From: Prevotella melaninogenica ATCC 25845
Lineage (GTDB): Bacteria > Bacteroidota > Bacteroidia > Bacteroidales > Bacteroidaceae
Assembly: GCF_000144405.1 (NCBI RefSeq)
Contig: NC_014370.1
Location: 1,245,501 to 1,309,500 of the forward strand
Length of the DNA stretch: 64,000 nt
Reading direction: 5' to 3'
Part shown: positions 44,909 through 53,797 of the stretch, piece after piece
Layout: each line of letters opens with the position of its first letter
Numbering within the stretch: the first letter of the stretch is position 1
Notes under the pieces: generated by a model
Seen by the model: the letters and a program-made list of their open reading frames with translations, nothing else
What the model was told of the DNA's origin: nothing
The model's database searches: none
Translations under genes and position numbers: made by a program

Positions 44909-45514
44909 ATGAAAGAAATTAAAGTAACAGGTCAGAAGCGTACAGACCTTGGAAAGAAAGCTTCTAAGCAGCTCCGTAAGGAGGGTTTGATTCCATGTAA
45001 CCTCTATGGTGAGGCACAGCAGGATGGCAAGCCAGTAGCATTCTCATTCACAGCTCCTATGTCAGAGTTGCGTAAGTTGGTTTACACACCACACATCTAC
45101 GTTGTAGAGTTGATTATTGATGGCGAGAGACGTACTGCAGTTCTTAAGGAACTCCAGTTCCACCCAGTAACAGACGCTCTGCTTCACGTAGACTTCTATG
45201 AGGTGAACGACCAGAAGCCAATCGTTATGGGTGTACCAGTTAAGCTCGTAGGTTTGGCACAGGGTGTTCGCGATGGTGGTCGTATGAACATGTCTATTCG
45301 TAAGATTAACGTTAAGGCTCCTTATCAGCAGATTCCAGAGCACCTCGATATCAACGTTACTGAGCTTCGTCTTGGTAAGAGTATCAAGGTTGGCGAGTTG
45401 AGCTTCGAGGGTCTTGAGTTGGTAACTCCAAAGGAGGTTGTAGTTTGCTCTATCAAGGCTACACGTAATTCTATCCAGGCTGCGCAGGCTGCTGCAGCTG
45501 CTGAGGCAGAGTAA
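44909..45514 (+). CDS. rplY: 50S ribosomal protein L25/Ctc
   Basis: A 201-residue two-domain L25 (Ctc/TL5 form) that binds 5S rRNA. The N-terminal domain has GKKASKQLRKEGLIPCNLYG and the C-terminal domain has HVDFYEVNDQKPIVMGVPVKLVGLAQGVRDGG. An Ala-rich tail (IQAAQAAAAAEAE) closes it. Codon use is strongly biased towards optimal codons compared with neighbours. It is followed by pth 32 bp later, the usual pairing. Confidence 0.95.
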   Translation: MKEIKVTGQKRTDLGKKASKQLRKEGLIPCNLYGEAQQDGKPVAFSFTAPMSELRKLVYTPHIYVVELIIDGERRTAVLKELQFHPVTDALLHVDFYEVNDQKPIVMGVPVKLVGLAQGVRDGGRMNMSIRKINVKAPYQQIPEHLDINVTELRLGKSIKVGELSFEGLELVTPKEVVVCSIKATRNSIQAAQAAAAAEAE

Positions 45515-45546
45515 TCTCTACGACAATAATTAATTCAATATAAGAA

Positions 45547-46119
45547 TTGGACAAGTATTTGATTTGTGGATTGGGTAACCCCGGTTATGAATACGAGGGA
45601 ACCAGACACAATACAGGATTTATGGTATTGGACGCTTTCGCTAAAGCGTCCAATATTGTTTTTGAGGATAAGCGTTATGGTTTCGTTGCTGAGACAACGG
45701 TCAAGGGTCGCAAGATTATTCTTTTGAAGCCTACGACATTCATGAATCTCTCTGGAAATGCTGTGCGCTACTGGCTCAACAAGGAGAATATCGACCAGAG
45801 TAGACTCTTGGTTGTCTCTGACGATGTTGCCCTTCCATTAGGTGCTTTCCGCTTGAAAGGAAACGGATCAAATGGTGGTCACAATGGTTTAGGACATATC
45901 CAGCAACTTATCGGACAGAACTATGCTCGTCTGCGTATGGGTGTTGGTAACGACTATCCACGTGGTGGACAGGTTGACTGGGTATTAGGTCGCTACTCTG
46001 ACGAGGAGATGAAAGAACTTCAGCCAGCTATCGACTTAGGCGTAGACATTATCAAGAGTTTTGCCCTTGCTGGTCTCGACATCACAATGAACCAGTTTAA
46101 TAAACTCGGAAAGAAGTAA
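45547..46119 (+). CDS. pth: peptidyl-tRNA hydrolase
   Basis: A 190-residue bacterial Pth that releases peptides from peptidyl-tRNA. Visible are [21 protein letters not shown] (with the catalytic His in TRHNTG), [23 protein letters not shown] and [15 protein letters not shown]. The start is a TTG ([13 protein letters not shown]), because the reading frame aligns there and no ATG is available nearby. It is between rplY and hslR in one operon. Confidence 0.94.
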   Translation: MDKYLICGLGNPGYEYEGTRHNTGFMVLDAFAKASNIVFEDKRYGFVAETTVKGRKIILLKPTTFMNLSGNAVRYWLNKENIDQSRLLVVSDDVALPLGAFRLKGNGSNGGHNGLGHIQQLIGQNYARLRMGVGNDYPRGGQVDWVLGRYSDEEMKELQPAIDLGVDIIKSFALAGLDITMNQFNKLGKK

Positions 46120-46150
46120 TCGAGCATCCTCTTTAATATATTATGAGACT

Positions 46151-46573
46151 ATGAACGATATTGCAAGAATTGACAAATGGCTATGGGCTGCCCGCATCTA
46201 TAAGACCCGCTCCATCGCTGCAGACGCCTGCAAGAATGGTCGTGTAACGATAAAAGGTATCAACGTAAAACCTTCCCACACAATCAAAGCGGGGGAAGTG
46301 GTGAGTGTTAAGAAGTCGCCTATCATCTATTCGTTCAAGGTTCTCAAACCAATTGAACAACGTGTTGGTGCTAAACTCATCCCTGAAGTCTACGAGAATG
46401 TGACCGATGCTAAGCAGTACGAACTCTTGGAGATGAGCCGTATCAGTGGTTTCGTCGACAGAGCACGTGGAACAGGACGCCCAACAAAGAAGGACCGCCG
46501 TCAGATGGATGCTTTCGTCGACCCTGCCCTATTTGGTTTTGATGAGGACGATGATGAGGATGAAACATTCTAA
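46151..46573 (+). CDS. hslR: S4-domain RNA-binding protein, Hsp15-like
   Basis: A 140-residue S4 RNA-binding protein. The domain is at the N-terminus: [32 protein letters not shown]-like, with [16 protein letters not shown]. The C-terminal half ([26 protein letters not shown]) is basic, with a very acidic end ([10 protein letters not shown]). Hsp15 binds 50S subunits carrying nascent-chain tRNA and recycles them, which fits with the pth neighbour. Last gene of the rplY operon. Confidence 0.9.
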   Translation: [140 protein letters not shown]

Positions 46574-46661
46574 AATCGTTGTCTGATAGGTTAAAACAAA
46601 CTGATAGACAGCATGACAAAGACTATATCCCGCTGACATTGCAACAAAGGCTATTGTAAAA

Positions 46662-46733
46662 ATATAGGAATGCACGACTCCTACTCCGCTAATAATAATT
46701 ATAAACGGATGTAAGAGCCGTGCATTCTTATAT
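46662..46733 (+). other. long-arm hairpin after hslR
   Basis: ATATAGGAATGCACGACTC pairs with GAGCCGTGCATTCTTATAT (two mismatches), with a 34-nt loop. It may be the operon terminator or a repeat-derived element. Confidence 0.55.
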
Positions 46734-46785
46734 AAAAATAGCTCATTATCTTAACTTAAAAGCATATTCTACTACAATGTAAAGC

Positions 46786-46998
46786 TTGCGAAATATCATT
46801 ACAAAATCCTCGTGTTATATTGTCTGAAAAGGACAGAAATGCCCCTTTTCACACACATCTATAACTTTCAATAAATCAACCGATTACAAAACACCATTTT
46901 AAAAGATGCCTAATTGGACTTCAAAAGGGCGTTAGTAAGACCTCAAAAGGGCACCTTTTGCAAGCTAAAAGAGCATCTTTTAGAAGCCAATTAAGCAT
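46786..46998 (-). repeat. about 210-bp repeat element, copy B
   Basis: Reverse-oriented homologue of 39624-39836. Its core hairpin is 46901-46981: AAAAGATGCC...GGCGTTAGT...AAAGGGCACCTTTTGC...GCATCTTTT. The GTGAAATATTATTACAAAAC block at about 47015 echoes one at 46789, giving a direct repeat around the element. Confidence 0.75.
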
Positions 46999-47157
46999 CA
47001 ACAAAAATAGAGAGTGTGAAATATTATTACAAAACACACGAATATAAACATCCTAAAACTTTCACCTTTACATCTATAAAAACCCTGACAACGACCAAAT
47101 ACTTATCCCATTTCTATAAAACCTTAGCAAATTCTTTGTTGTTGTTAGTTTTTTTTA

Positions 47158-47166
47158 TACCTTTGT
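47158..47166 (+). promoter_or_regulatory. -7 box for outer-membrane barrel gene
   Basis: TACCTTTGT, 27 bp before the ATG at 47194. Confidence 0.65.
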
Positions 47167-47193
47167 AACAAATAATCATATATAACTAAAAGA

Positions 47194-47823
47194 ATGAAGA
47201 AATTACTAATTTTCGCACTATTTCTCGGCTTACACACAGTGGCTATGGCTCAAGAATCTAACGGATTAGAAAAGGACAAAGCCGTTTACTTGGAGCTATT
47301 GGGCGCATCAAACCTTGCAGGTATCAATTATGATGCACGTTTCAACGACCACACACGCTTCGGATGGAGAGCCGGATTGAGCTTCGGTTATGGTCATAAT
47401 TCCAGCATTTTCTGGGAAGGTTCAGACGTACGTGGCTATGCTGTACCATTGGAAGTTAACTATCTCTTGGGTAGCCAAAAGAACAACCTTGAGGTTGGTG
47501 TAGGTACAAGTGTGGGTATATACAATATACACGGTATCTTTGTGGAGTCTGTAGATGGTCCGAAGTCTTCGTTGTCAGCTGACCAACAGAAGCATGTTAT
47601 GGGAGAGTATAACACTCCAGAAGGAACAAAGACCTGGCTGGCTTACAATGAGAGTCGCAACAAATTCGGCTACTATATCTTTGGAAACATCGGCTATCGT
47701 CACGTATCTAACAAGGGTTTCCTGTTCCGTGCAGGTTTCAGTCCTTCTTTTACTCTTGGCGAGAAGAATGCAGTTAAGAAAGCATTCTTCTATCCATATC
47801 TCGGCTTCGGTTGGGCATTTTAA
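47194..47823 (+). CDS. small outer-membrane beta-barrel protein, function unknown
   Basis: 209 residues with a signal peptide (ends AMAQE). The rest alternates short amphipathic strands with turns (AVYLELLGASNLAGINYDARF, GWRAGLSFGYGHN, NNLEVGVGTSVGIYNI, GYYIFGNIGYRHVS, GFLFRAGFSPSFTLG) and ends in an aromatic residue (YLGFGWAF). That is the layout of an 8- to 10-stranded outer-membrane barrel. No enzymatic motif is seen. Monocistronic. Confidence 0.75.
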   Translation: MKKLLIFALFLGLHTVAMAQESNGLEKDKAVYLELLGASNLAGINYDARFNDHTRFGWRAGLSFGYGHNSSIFWEGSDVRGYAVPLEVNYLLGSQKNNLEVGVGTSVGIYNIHGIFVESVDGPKSSLSADQQKHVMGEYNTPEGTKTWLAYNESRNKFGYYIFGNIGYRHVSNKGFLFRAGFSPSFTLGEKNAVKKAFFYPYLGFGWAF

Positions 47824-47843
47824 TTAAGAAACAGATAATAACA

Positions 47844-47878
47844 AAAGCAGGGACGTACGTATCGTGCGCCCCTGCTTT
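47844..47878. terminator. terminator between barrel and lipoprotein genes
   Basis: AAAGCAGGG pairs with CCCTGCTTT; loop has an additional ACG/CGT pairing. It lies between convergent genes and could serve both. Confidence 0.7.
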
Positions 47879-47899
47879 GTGTTTACAAACACTGAGAAA

Positions 47900-48796
47900 T
47901 TAGTGAATCACCTTATCAATCAGATACTCATAAAAGTTATCATTCTTGATCTGACGCTTCTTCAACTCAACACGTATTGAATCAAAAGGCTGGGTATTAT
48001 CGTATGAAGTAGAGAATCTTACCTGACATCCACCCTTCACAAGTTCAGCTTTTGGAACCACTTTCATATTCTTTCGAGCAAGCACCTTTGCAGGAAAGAC
48101 AACATCCACCCCTCCCTTTGTCAACTGTTCCACAAATTTAGGAGAGCCATAATCTCGTGCAAGTTTCAATAGTGAGGCCTTATCCACTGGCTTCTGCTGC
48201 CACTCATGAATGTACTTTACATAAAAATCTGTTATTCTATCTGACTCTTCCCACCCCATAGGAGCAGGATAAACCTTACTGCTTCCATCTTTAGACAATG
48301 CCAACAAGAAGGCAAAACCTTCATCCGTTTCCGGATAACAGATAGAAACTGGCAAATAGACAGAAGTGTTAGTAAAGTCAGGGGGTAAAGCAGCATAGAC
48401 CTGAAGTTCCTCGTCTGCACCTTTCCAAATATCTTCTCGTGTAAAGACTTTCTTATCAAACAAGACTTTACCACCCTTTGAAATCGTTACGACCAGTTTC
48501 TGTACAAACTCATCAGAATTCTTCACCTTAGTCTTACTACCAACAGTGTCAACCCGAACATGCCAGTCTCCATAGACTGTATCTATCATCACATTCTCGT
48601 TAGAGATATCTTCCTTCTTCAAGGTTTTACCCTCTTGAACAGCAGATGTATCCTCTTGAACAGCAGATGTATCCTCAACCTGAGCAGCGTTAGGAGTTTT
48701 CCGAACTCCTGGTGCACAACAAGCAGACAGAATACCTATACCCAAAGCGACAAGTAACAAAGCTTTAAATGACTTTGTATTTCTATTCTTTTTCAT
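47900..48796 (-). CDS. lipoprotein, DUF4738-like
   Basis: 298 residues from the ATG at 48796 (MKKNRNTKSFKALLLVALG). Codons further upstream lie before or across the -7 box. The lipobox ILSACCAP gives an acylated Cys. A short linker contains a duplicated EDTSAVQ heptad. The body (DTVYGDWHVRVDTVGSKTKV, KVFTREDIWKG, VKYIHEWQQKP, GGCQVRFSTSYDNTQPFDSIRVE) resembles DUF4738 lipoproteins, from memory, so tentative. Function unknown. The linker repeat is a tandem 21-bp DNA duplication near 48645-48690. Confidence 0.7.
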   Translation of the reverse strand: MKKNRNTKSFKALLLVALGIGILSACCAPGVRKTPNAAQVEDTSAVQEDTSAVQEGKTLKKEDISNENVMIDTVYGDWHVRVDTVGSKTKVKNSDEFVQKLVVTISKGGKVLFDKKVFTREDIWKGADEELQVYAALPPDFTNTSVYLPVSICYPETDEGFAFLLALSKDGSSKVYPAPMGWEESDRITDFYVKYIHEWQQKPVDKASLLKLARDYGSPKFVEQLTKGGVDVVFPAKVLARKNMKVVPKAELVKGGCQVRFSTSYDNTQPFDSIRVELKKRQIKNDNFYEYLIDKVIH

Positions 48797-48844
48797 CGTA
48801 TTTCTTTTTATAATTAACAACAAATCTAATTCATAGATTTGCCC

Positions 48845-48853
48845 ACAAAAATA
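48845..48853 (-). promoter_or_regulatory. -7 box for DUF4738-like lipoprotein
   Basis: Minus strand TATTTTTGT. The 42-nt leader contains a small AAATCTA/TAGATTT dyad. It decides the start at 48796. Confidence 0.6.
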
Positions 48854-48900
48854 AATAAAAAAGTTTAGCATTGCAAGTTTATACCTTAAATAATATAGAT

Positions 48901-48949
48901 AAAAAAGAACTGCTTCCCATCTTCAGATAAAAAGACGGAAAACAGTTCT
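48901..48949 (-). terminator. terminator of pepD operon
   Basis: On the minus strand AGAACTG-T-TTTCC...GGGAA-G-CAGTTCT is followed by TTTTTT. Confidence 0.85.
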
Positions 48950-49005
48950 ATTATCTATTCTTTTATTTATCCTCTATTCAGCTGTTTATCACAGCCTCAT
49001 CAGCT

Positions 49006-50460
49006 CTACTTGACAGGAATTTCCTCCAAAGTCTGAACGAGAAGTTTCCAGAAAGGCTCAACAGTTGCTATCTCAAGACGCTCCTTCGCTGTATGTGGAC
49101 TGCGGAGAGTTGGACCAAGACTTACAACATCCATACCTGGATACTTGCCGAGGATGACTGAACATTCAAGACCAGCGTGGTCTACCTGCACAATACCCTC
49201 TAAACCGTTCTGCTCCTTATAAACCTTCTTCAAGAGGTTAAGGATTTCACTCTCTGGGTTTGGATCCCAACCACCATATTGGCCACTGAAGACTGTTTTC
49301 ATACCAGCCATATTGAAGCAGCTCTCCAACTGAGCAGAGATATAGTCTCTCATGTCCTCACGGCTTGAGCGAGCAAGAATCATAATAGAGGCCTTAGTTG
49401 GCTCAATATGTATAATTGCAAGGTTTGACGAAGTCTCAACAACGTCTGGATAAGAAGGAATCATACGCAAAACGCCATTATGACAGGCATAGATAGCATT
49501 GATTAACTTCTCCTGAACATCTGCAGGAACAAGGTTTGCAGGCTTCTCTACATCCTCTACGAAGAACTCTACATTTGGTTCAATACCCTTGAATTCATCT
49601 TCGAGGAGTGTCTTCTGACGAGCAACCATATCCTTTAAAGCTGCAACTTTGCTCTGTGGCAATGCCAAAACAACTTCAGCCTTGAATGGAATAGCATTGC
49701 GCATATTACCACCTTCCCAAGAAGCTAAACGTACACCGAGTTCGTTAACTGCATTGCGTACAAAGCGAACCATCTCCTTATTAGCATTGGCACGCCCCTC
49801 ATTGATTTCCAGACCAGAGTGACCACCACGGAAACCCTTCAAAGTTACCTTGACAGCAGCTTCTTGATCATTTGCAACTTCCTTATACGCTATGGTTGAA
49901 GTAATGTCAACACCACCTGCAGAACCAATAACAAACTTACCCCATGTCTCAGAGTCAAGGTTCATAAGGATGTCACTGTGCAACTCACCACTTGGCATCT
50001 CATTAACACCATACATACCCGTTTCCTCATCACGAGTAATCAACGCCTCTACAACACCGTGCTTCAACGTCTTATCTTCCATGACAGCCATGATAGCAGC
50101 AACACCGATACCATCGTCAGCACCAAGTGTAGTGTTGTTTGCATATACCCATCCATCCACGATATGTGTCACGATAGGGTCTGTTTCAAAGTTATGATTA
50201 CTATCTGGAGCCTTCTGTGGAACCATGTCCATGTGCGCCTGCAACAGAACTGTCTTACGGTTTTCAAATCCCGGTGTAGCAGGCTTGCGCATTACAACAT
50301 TGCCACCAGCATCTACGTATGATTCAACACCAACTCTTGCAGCAAAGTCTAACAAGAACTTCTGTACTTTCTCTGGTAATCCAGAAGGACGTGGAACCTG
50401 TGTCAGATCATCGAAATTTCTCCAAAGGCCTTCTGGCTTAAGATTTCTTATTTCACTCAT
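49006..50460 (-). CDS. pepD: aminoacyl-histidine dipeptidase (Xaa-His dipeptidase)
   Basis: A 484-residue M20C peptidase. Metal and catalytic blocks are VLLQAHMDMVPQK, NNTTLGADDGIGVA, ITRDEETGMYGV, LNLDSE and the closing SLGPTLRSPHTAKERLEI. The lid domain inserts at about 190-390 (GFRGGHSGLEINEGRANANK). It cleaves carnosine-like and Xaa-His dipeptides in the cytosol. It lies 64 bp after the lysyl-PG-synthase-like gene on the same strand and ends at a strong terminator. Confidence 0.93.
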   Translation of the reverse strand: MSEIRNLKPEGLWRNFDDLTQVPRPSGLPEKVQKFLLDFAARVGVESYVDAGGNVVMRKPATPGFENRKTVLLQAHMDMVPQKAPDSNHNFETDPIVTHIVDGWVYANNTTLGADDGIGVAAIMAVMEDKTLKHGVVEALITRDEETGMYGVNEMPSGELHSDILMNLDSETWGKFVIGSAGGVDITSTIAYKEVANDQEAAVKVTLKGFRGGHSGLEINEGRANANKEMVRFVRNAVNELGVRLASWEGGNMRNAIPFKAEVVLALPQSKVAALKDMVARQKTLLEDEFKGIEPNVEFFVEDVEKPANLVPADVQEKLINAIYACHNGVLRMIPSYPDVVETSSNLAIIHIEPTKASIMILARSSREDMRDYISAQLESCFNMAGMKTVFSGQYGGWDPNPESEILNLLKKVYKEQNGLEGIVQVDHAGLECSVILGKYPGMDVVSLGPTLRSPHTAKERLEIATVEPFWKLLVQTLEEIPVK

Positions 50461-50524
50461 AATGTTGATTTTAAAAGGTTATTATCATTGTTTATTCATT
50501 CGTTCAAAACTATTTTCCTCTACA

Positions 50525-51553
50525 TTACTTTGCTGGACGAGTAAGCTCTGTTGGTCCACCCAATGATACTGGCGTCTTAGTGAAACTCAGTGCAATCCAT
50601 GCATAAACACCTAAGAGAATAACCAATAAGGTTTGAATGGTATGTACAATCAGCACAAAATAGAGTGCCTGATTGTCTGCCACACCATAAAGTATTAGCA
50701 TTGTCTTGACTGCAAAGTGCCATGGTCCTGCTCCGTTAGGCGTTGGTACAATAACAGCTACCGAGCCAACGACAAAGCTAACAAGCGCACAAGAAAGACC
50801 GAGGTTTGCTGTTGCATCAAAGCAATAGAATGTCAAGTAATAATGAAGGAAGTAACTTCCCCATATCGCCAGACTGTAGAAGATAAACAAAGGAATATTC
50901 TTAACTTTACGCAAAGAGCTTATTCCCTGCCATATACCACCTAACATCTCCTTCACTTTCTTGTAGAAAGCAAGATGACGAAATACATAATAGAAGAGGA
51001 TAATAGATGCAACACCACAGATAGCCGTTACCAGCCAACCCGTTGGTGAGAACATTCCGAAGATATCATCAATACGTGTACCCGTCCTTGAAAAGAAGTT
51101 CGTGAAAACTCTTATCTGCATCAAAAAGGCTGTGGCACTGATAAGTAATACGATAAGCGTATCTACTGCACGCTCAGTCACTACTGTACCAATAGCTTTT
51201 GGAAAGGCAACCTTATCATATCTATTCAACACTCCACAACGAGCAAACTCACCAATGCGGGGAATGAGTAGACTGACAGCGTAAGAAAGGAAGATAGAGT
51301 TAACACAGACCGATGCGCGTGGATGCTCACCGATGGGTTCAAGACTCTGCTTCCATCTCCACCCACGAAAAGCCTGCGCCAGTATGCCGAAAGGGAGAGA
51401 GAGAATCATCCAAGTCCAGTTCATCTCATGTAGTAGTACATGTTTGATACTGGAGAAGTCGAATCCCCTATACATCCAATAAAGGATTGCACTTCCAAGT
51501 AGTAACGGCAATGCAATCTTTACAGTATTGTTGAACAGTTTCTTCGTCCTCAT
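50525..51553 (-). CDS. lysylphosphatidylglycerol synthase TM region (UPF0104) family membrane protein
   Basis: 342 residues, eight or more TM helices, matching the AglD/MprF transmembrane family: RGWRWKQSLEPIGEHPRASVCVNSIFLSYAVSLLIPRIGEFARCGVLNRYDKVAFPKAIGTVVTERAVD spans the signature (R-W-x2, PxRxGEexR, ExxxD) blocks. Only the TM half of MprF is present; no aminoacyl-transferase domain. The family flips or transports lipids in some cases, but function here is open. The ATG at 51553 is only 9 nt from the -7 box, so the message may be nearly leaderless. Confidence 0.85.
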   Translation of the reverse strand: MRTKKLFNNTVKIALPLLLGSAILYWMYRGFDFSSIKHVLLHEMNWTWMILSLPFGILAQAFRGWRWKQSLEPIGEHPRASVCVNSIFLSYAVSLLIPRIGEFARCGVLNRYDKVAFPKAIGTVVTERAVDTLIVLLISATAFLMQIRVFTNFFSRTGTRIDDIFGMFSPTGWLVTAICGVASIILFYYVFRHLAFYKKVKEMLGGIWQGISSLRKVKNIPLFIFYSLAIWGSYFLHYYLTFYCFDATANLGLSCALVSFVVGSVAVIVPTPNGAGPWHFAVKTMLILYGVADNQALYFVLIVHTIQTLLVILLGVYAWIALSFTKTPVSLGGPTELTRPAK

Positions 51554-51561
51554 ATAATGGA

Positions 51562-51570
51562 GCAAAGATA
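51562..51570 (-). promoter_or_regulatory. -7 box for UPF0104-pepD operon
   Basis: Minus strand TATCTTTGC, 8 nt before the ATG at 51553. Confidence 0.65.
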
Positions 51571-51603
51571 ATTAAAATGTTTTTTAATGCAAAATAAAAT
51601 GAG

Positions 51604-51612
51604 TATCTTTGT
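51604..51612 (+). promoter_or_regulatory. -7 box for ksgA
   Basis: TATCTTTGT, 19 bp before the ATG at 51632. Back to back with the promoter at 51562-51570. Confidence 0.7.
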
Positions 51613-51631
51613 AGGCAAATAAAGAAAAATT

Positions 51632-52435
51632 ATGAAATTAGTCAAGCCAAAGAAGAATTTGGGTCAGCACTTCCTCACTGACTTAAGCATAGCTCGTCAG
51701 ATTGCTGACACCGTTGATGCCTGTCCAGATATCCCAGTGTTAGAGATAGGACCGGGTATGGGTGTCCTTACTCAATATCTTGTTGAGAAGCCACGTGAAG
51801 TGAAAGCTGTAGAGATAGACTCGGAAAGTGTTGCTTTCCTCTACGAGAAATTCCCTAAGTTACGTGAGAATATTCTTGGACAAGACTTCCTCCGCATGGA
51901 TTTAAATGAAGTCTTTGATGGTAGACCGTTTGTGTTGACAGGCAACTATCCTTACGACATCTCGTCTCAAATTTTCTTTAAGATGCTTGAGTATAAGGAT
52001 CTTATTCCTTGCTGTACGGGTATGATACAACGTGAGGTTGCACAGCGTATGGCTGCTGGACCTGGTTCAAAGACGTATGGTATCTTATCCGTCTTGATGC
52101 AAGCGTGGTATAATGTGGAATATCTCTTTACCGTAGATGAGAATGTCTTCAACCCTCCTCCCAAGGTTAAGAGTGCCGTTATCCGTATGACACGCAACGA
52201 AGTGACGGACATTGGCTGTGATCAGGTACTCTTTAAACGTGTGGTGAAGACTGTGTTCAACCAGCGTCGTAAGATGTTACGTGTGAGCTTACGACAGATA
52301 TTCAATGCGGTTAAACCTACTGATGGTTTCTATGAGCAAGACATCATGACCAAACGTCCAGAGCAATTATCTATCGCTCAGTTTGTTGAACTAACAAACA
52401 TGGTTGACGAACAGTTGAAGATTATTGAGCAATAA
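51632..52435 (+). CDS. ksgA: 16S rRNA dimethyladenosine transferase
   Basis: A 267-residue RsmA/KsgA that dimethylates two adenines in helix 45 of 16S rRNA. Motifs: KPKKNLGQHFLTD (N1), the AdoMet loop LEIGPGMGVLTQYL, VEIDSES, the catalytic NYPYDISSQI (NLPY-like) and FNPPPKVKSAVIRM. Full length. The next gene follows 22 bp later. Confidence 0.96.
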   Translation: MKLVKPKKNLGQHFLTDLSIARQIADTVDACPDIPVLEIGPGMGVLTQYLVEKPREVKAVEIDSESVAFLYEKFPKLRENILGQDFLRMDLNEVFDGRPFVLTGNYPYDISSQIFFKMLEYKDLIPCCTGMIQREVAQRMAAGPGSKTYGILSVLMQAWYNVEYLFTVDENVFNPPPKVKSAVIRMTRNEVTDIGCDQVLFKRVVKTVFNQRRKMLRVSLRQIFNAVKPTDGFYEQDIMTKRPEQLSIAQFVELTNMVDEQLKIIEQ

Positions 52436-52457
52436 ATAGGAAGAAATATAACTCCTA

Positions 52458-52937
52458 ATGACAAGAAAAGAACAATATAACCAACTCATACTACAGATTG
52501 CCGAACTTATTAAGGATGAAACAAACCTTGTGGGTATCTTGGCAAATGTGTCAGCAGCATTGCATGACACCTTTCCTGAGCGTTTCTTTTGGGTGGGCTT
52601 TTATCTCCAAGAGAATGGAAATATGTTGAGATTAGGTCCTTTTCAGGGGTCAGTAGCCTGTTACGTCATCCCATTCGGCAAGGGTGTCTGTGGAAAGGCA
52701 TGGGAAGAAGGACGCACCCTCATTGTTCCCGATGTAGAGAAATTCCCTGGACACATTGCTTGTAGTAGTCTTTCACGCAGCGAGATTGTTGTTCCGATGT
52801 ATGATGACTCACATACTTTCCATGGTGTACTCGACATTGATAGCACTCGTCTCAACGACTTCAACGAAGACGATAAAGAAGGTTTGGAACGTATCATCGA
52901 ACTACTAATGGCAGAAACACATGACCTCTTCCAATAG
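52458..52937 (+). CDS. msrC: free methionine-R-sulfoxide reductase (GAF domain)
   Basis: A 159-residue GAF-fold enzyme of the fRMsr family. The three conserved cysteines are in GSVACYVIPFGKGVCGKAW (two) and HIACSSLSRSEIVVP (third), in the family spacing. RFFWVGFYLQENG and VLDIDSTRLNDF mark the fold. It reduces free Met-R-sulfoxide, using thioredoxin. It is co-directional with ksgA and probably co-transcribed. Confidence 0.92.
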   Translation: MTRKEQYNQLILQIAELIKDETNLVGILANVSAALHDTFPERFFWVGFYLQENGNMLRLGPFQGSVACYVIPFGKGVCGKAWEEGRTLIVPDVEKFPGHIACSSLSRSEIVVPMYDDSHTFHGVLDIDSTRLNDFNEDDKEGLERIIELLMAETHDLFQ

Positions 52938-53004
52938 AAAGGATAGAAAACCTTGTTTTGACAAAAAAGTAAAGTAAAATCTTGTGCATATCCGAATTAA
53001 TACC

Positions 53005-53013
53005 TATTTTTGT
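53005..53013 (+). promoter_or_regulatory. -7 box for frr
   Basis: TATTTTTGT, 27 bp before the ATG at 53041. Confidence 0.6.
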
Positions 53014-53040
53014 AAAGTAGAAATTTAATATTACGAATAT

Positions 53041-53601
53041 ATGTTAGACGTTAAGCAGACATTAAATGATGCCAGCGAGCGCATGGAAATGGCAACGATG
53101 TATCTCGGTGATGAGTTGCAGCGCATCCGTGCTGGCCGTGCAAACGTAGCCATCCTCGATGGTGTACGAGTAGAATCTTACGGTTCAAAGGTTCCTTTGA
53201 ATCAGGTTGCCTCAGTCATGGTGCCTGACGCACGTACCATTGCTATCAAGCCATGGGATAAGAAGGCTATCAAAGATATTGAAAAGGCTATCATGGACTC
53301 AGATGTTGGTATCACACCAGAGAACAATGGTGAGTTAATTCGTCTGAACTTGCCTCAGCCAACAGAGGAGCGTCGTCGTGACTTGGTAAAGCAGTGTAAC
53401 AAGATTGGTGAGCGTACAAAGGTTGAGATTCGCAATGTTCGTTCTGACATCAAAGAGAAACTGAAGAAAGCTATCAAGGATGGTCTTTCTGAAGACAACG
53501 AGAAGGATGCTGAAGAAAGCTTGCAGAAGATTCATGACAAGTTTATCAAGCAGGTTGACACGCTGTTAGAGGATAAGCAGAAAGAGATTATGACCGTTTA
53601 G
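53041..53601 (+). CDS. frr: ribosome recycling factor
   Basis: A 186-residue three-helix-bundle protein that splits post-termination ribosomes with EF-G. Core motifs: ELQRIRAGRANVAILDGVRVESYGS, VPLNQVASVMVPDARTIAIKPWD, and the conserved LPQPTEERRRDLVKQCNKIGERTKVEIRNVR. Normal length. It ends in a GC-rich repeat element that separates it from rsgA. Confidence 0.96.
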   Translation: MLDVKQTLNDASERMEMATMYLGDELQRIRAGRANVAILDGVRVESYGSKVPLNQVASVMVPDARTIAIKPWDKKAIKDIEKAIMDSDVGITPENNGELIRLNLPQPTEERRRDLVKQCNKIGERTKVEIRNVRSDIKEKLKKAIKDGLSEDNEKDAEESLQKIHDKFIKQVDTLLEDKQKEIMTV

Positions 53602-53789
53602 GAAGCCTCCCCAAGCCCCTCCGAAAGGAGGGGATGTAATAGGCAAATGTTTCTGGTATATTATCAATACCTCTCTCAAACGAAAACATACAAGCGGTTA
53701 TAATAGACTGTTTGTAAGCGATAAAATATTATTCTAACTGGCTTCCGTTAGGCACTCCCCTCCTTTCGGAGGGGTTGGGGGAGGCTCCC
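53601..53789. repeat. inverted GC-rich element pair between frr and rsgA
   Basis: The left arm (53601-53636) contains CCTCCCCAAGCCCCTCC with its own GGAGGGG hairpin. The right arm (53755-53789) is its near reverse complement (GGAGGGGTTGGGGGAGG). Each forms a CCCCTCC/GGAGGGG stem, and the two arms also pair across about 120 bp. The left arm begins at the frr stop, so it is probably the frr terminator. Confidence 0.75.
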
Positions 53790-53797
53790 TTATTTTT

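Larger units (their letters stand above)
46574..47193. other. 620-bp intergenic region
   Basis: It contains the hairpin 46662-46733, repeat copy B, and the -7 box of the next gene (47158-47166). No coding sequence is supported. Confidence 0.6.
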
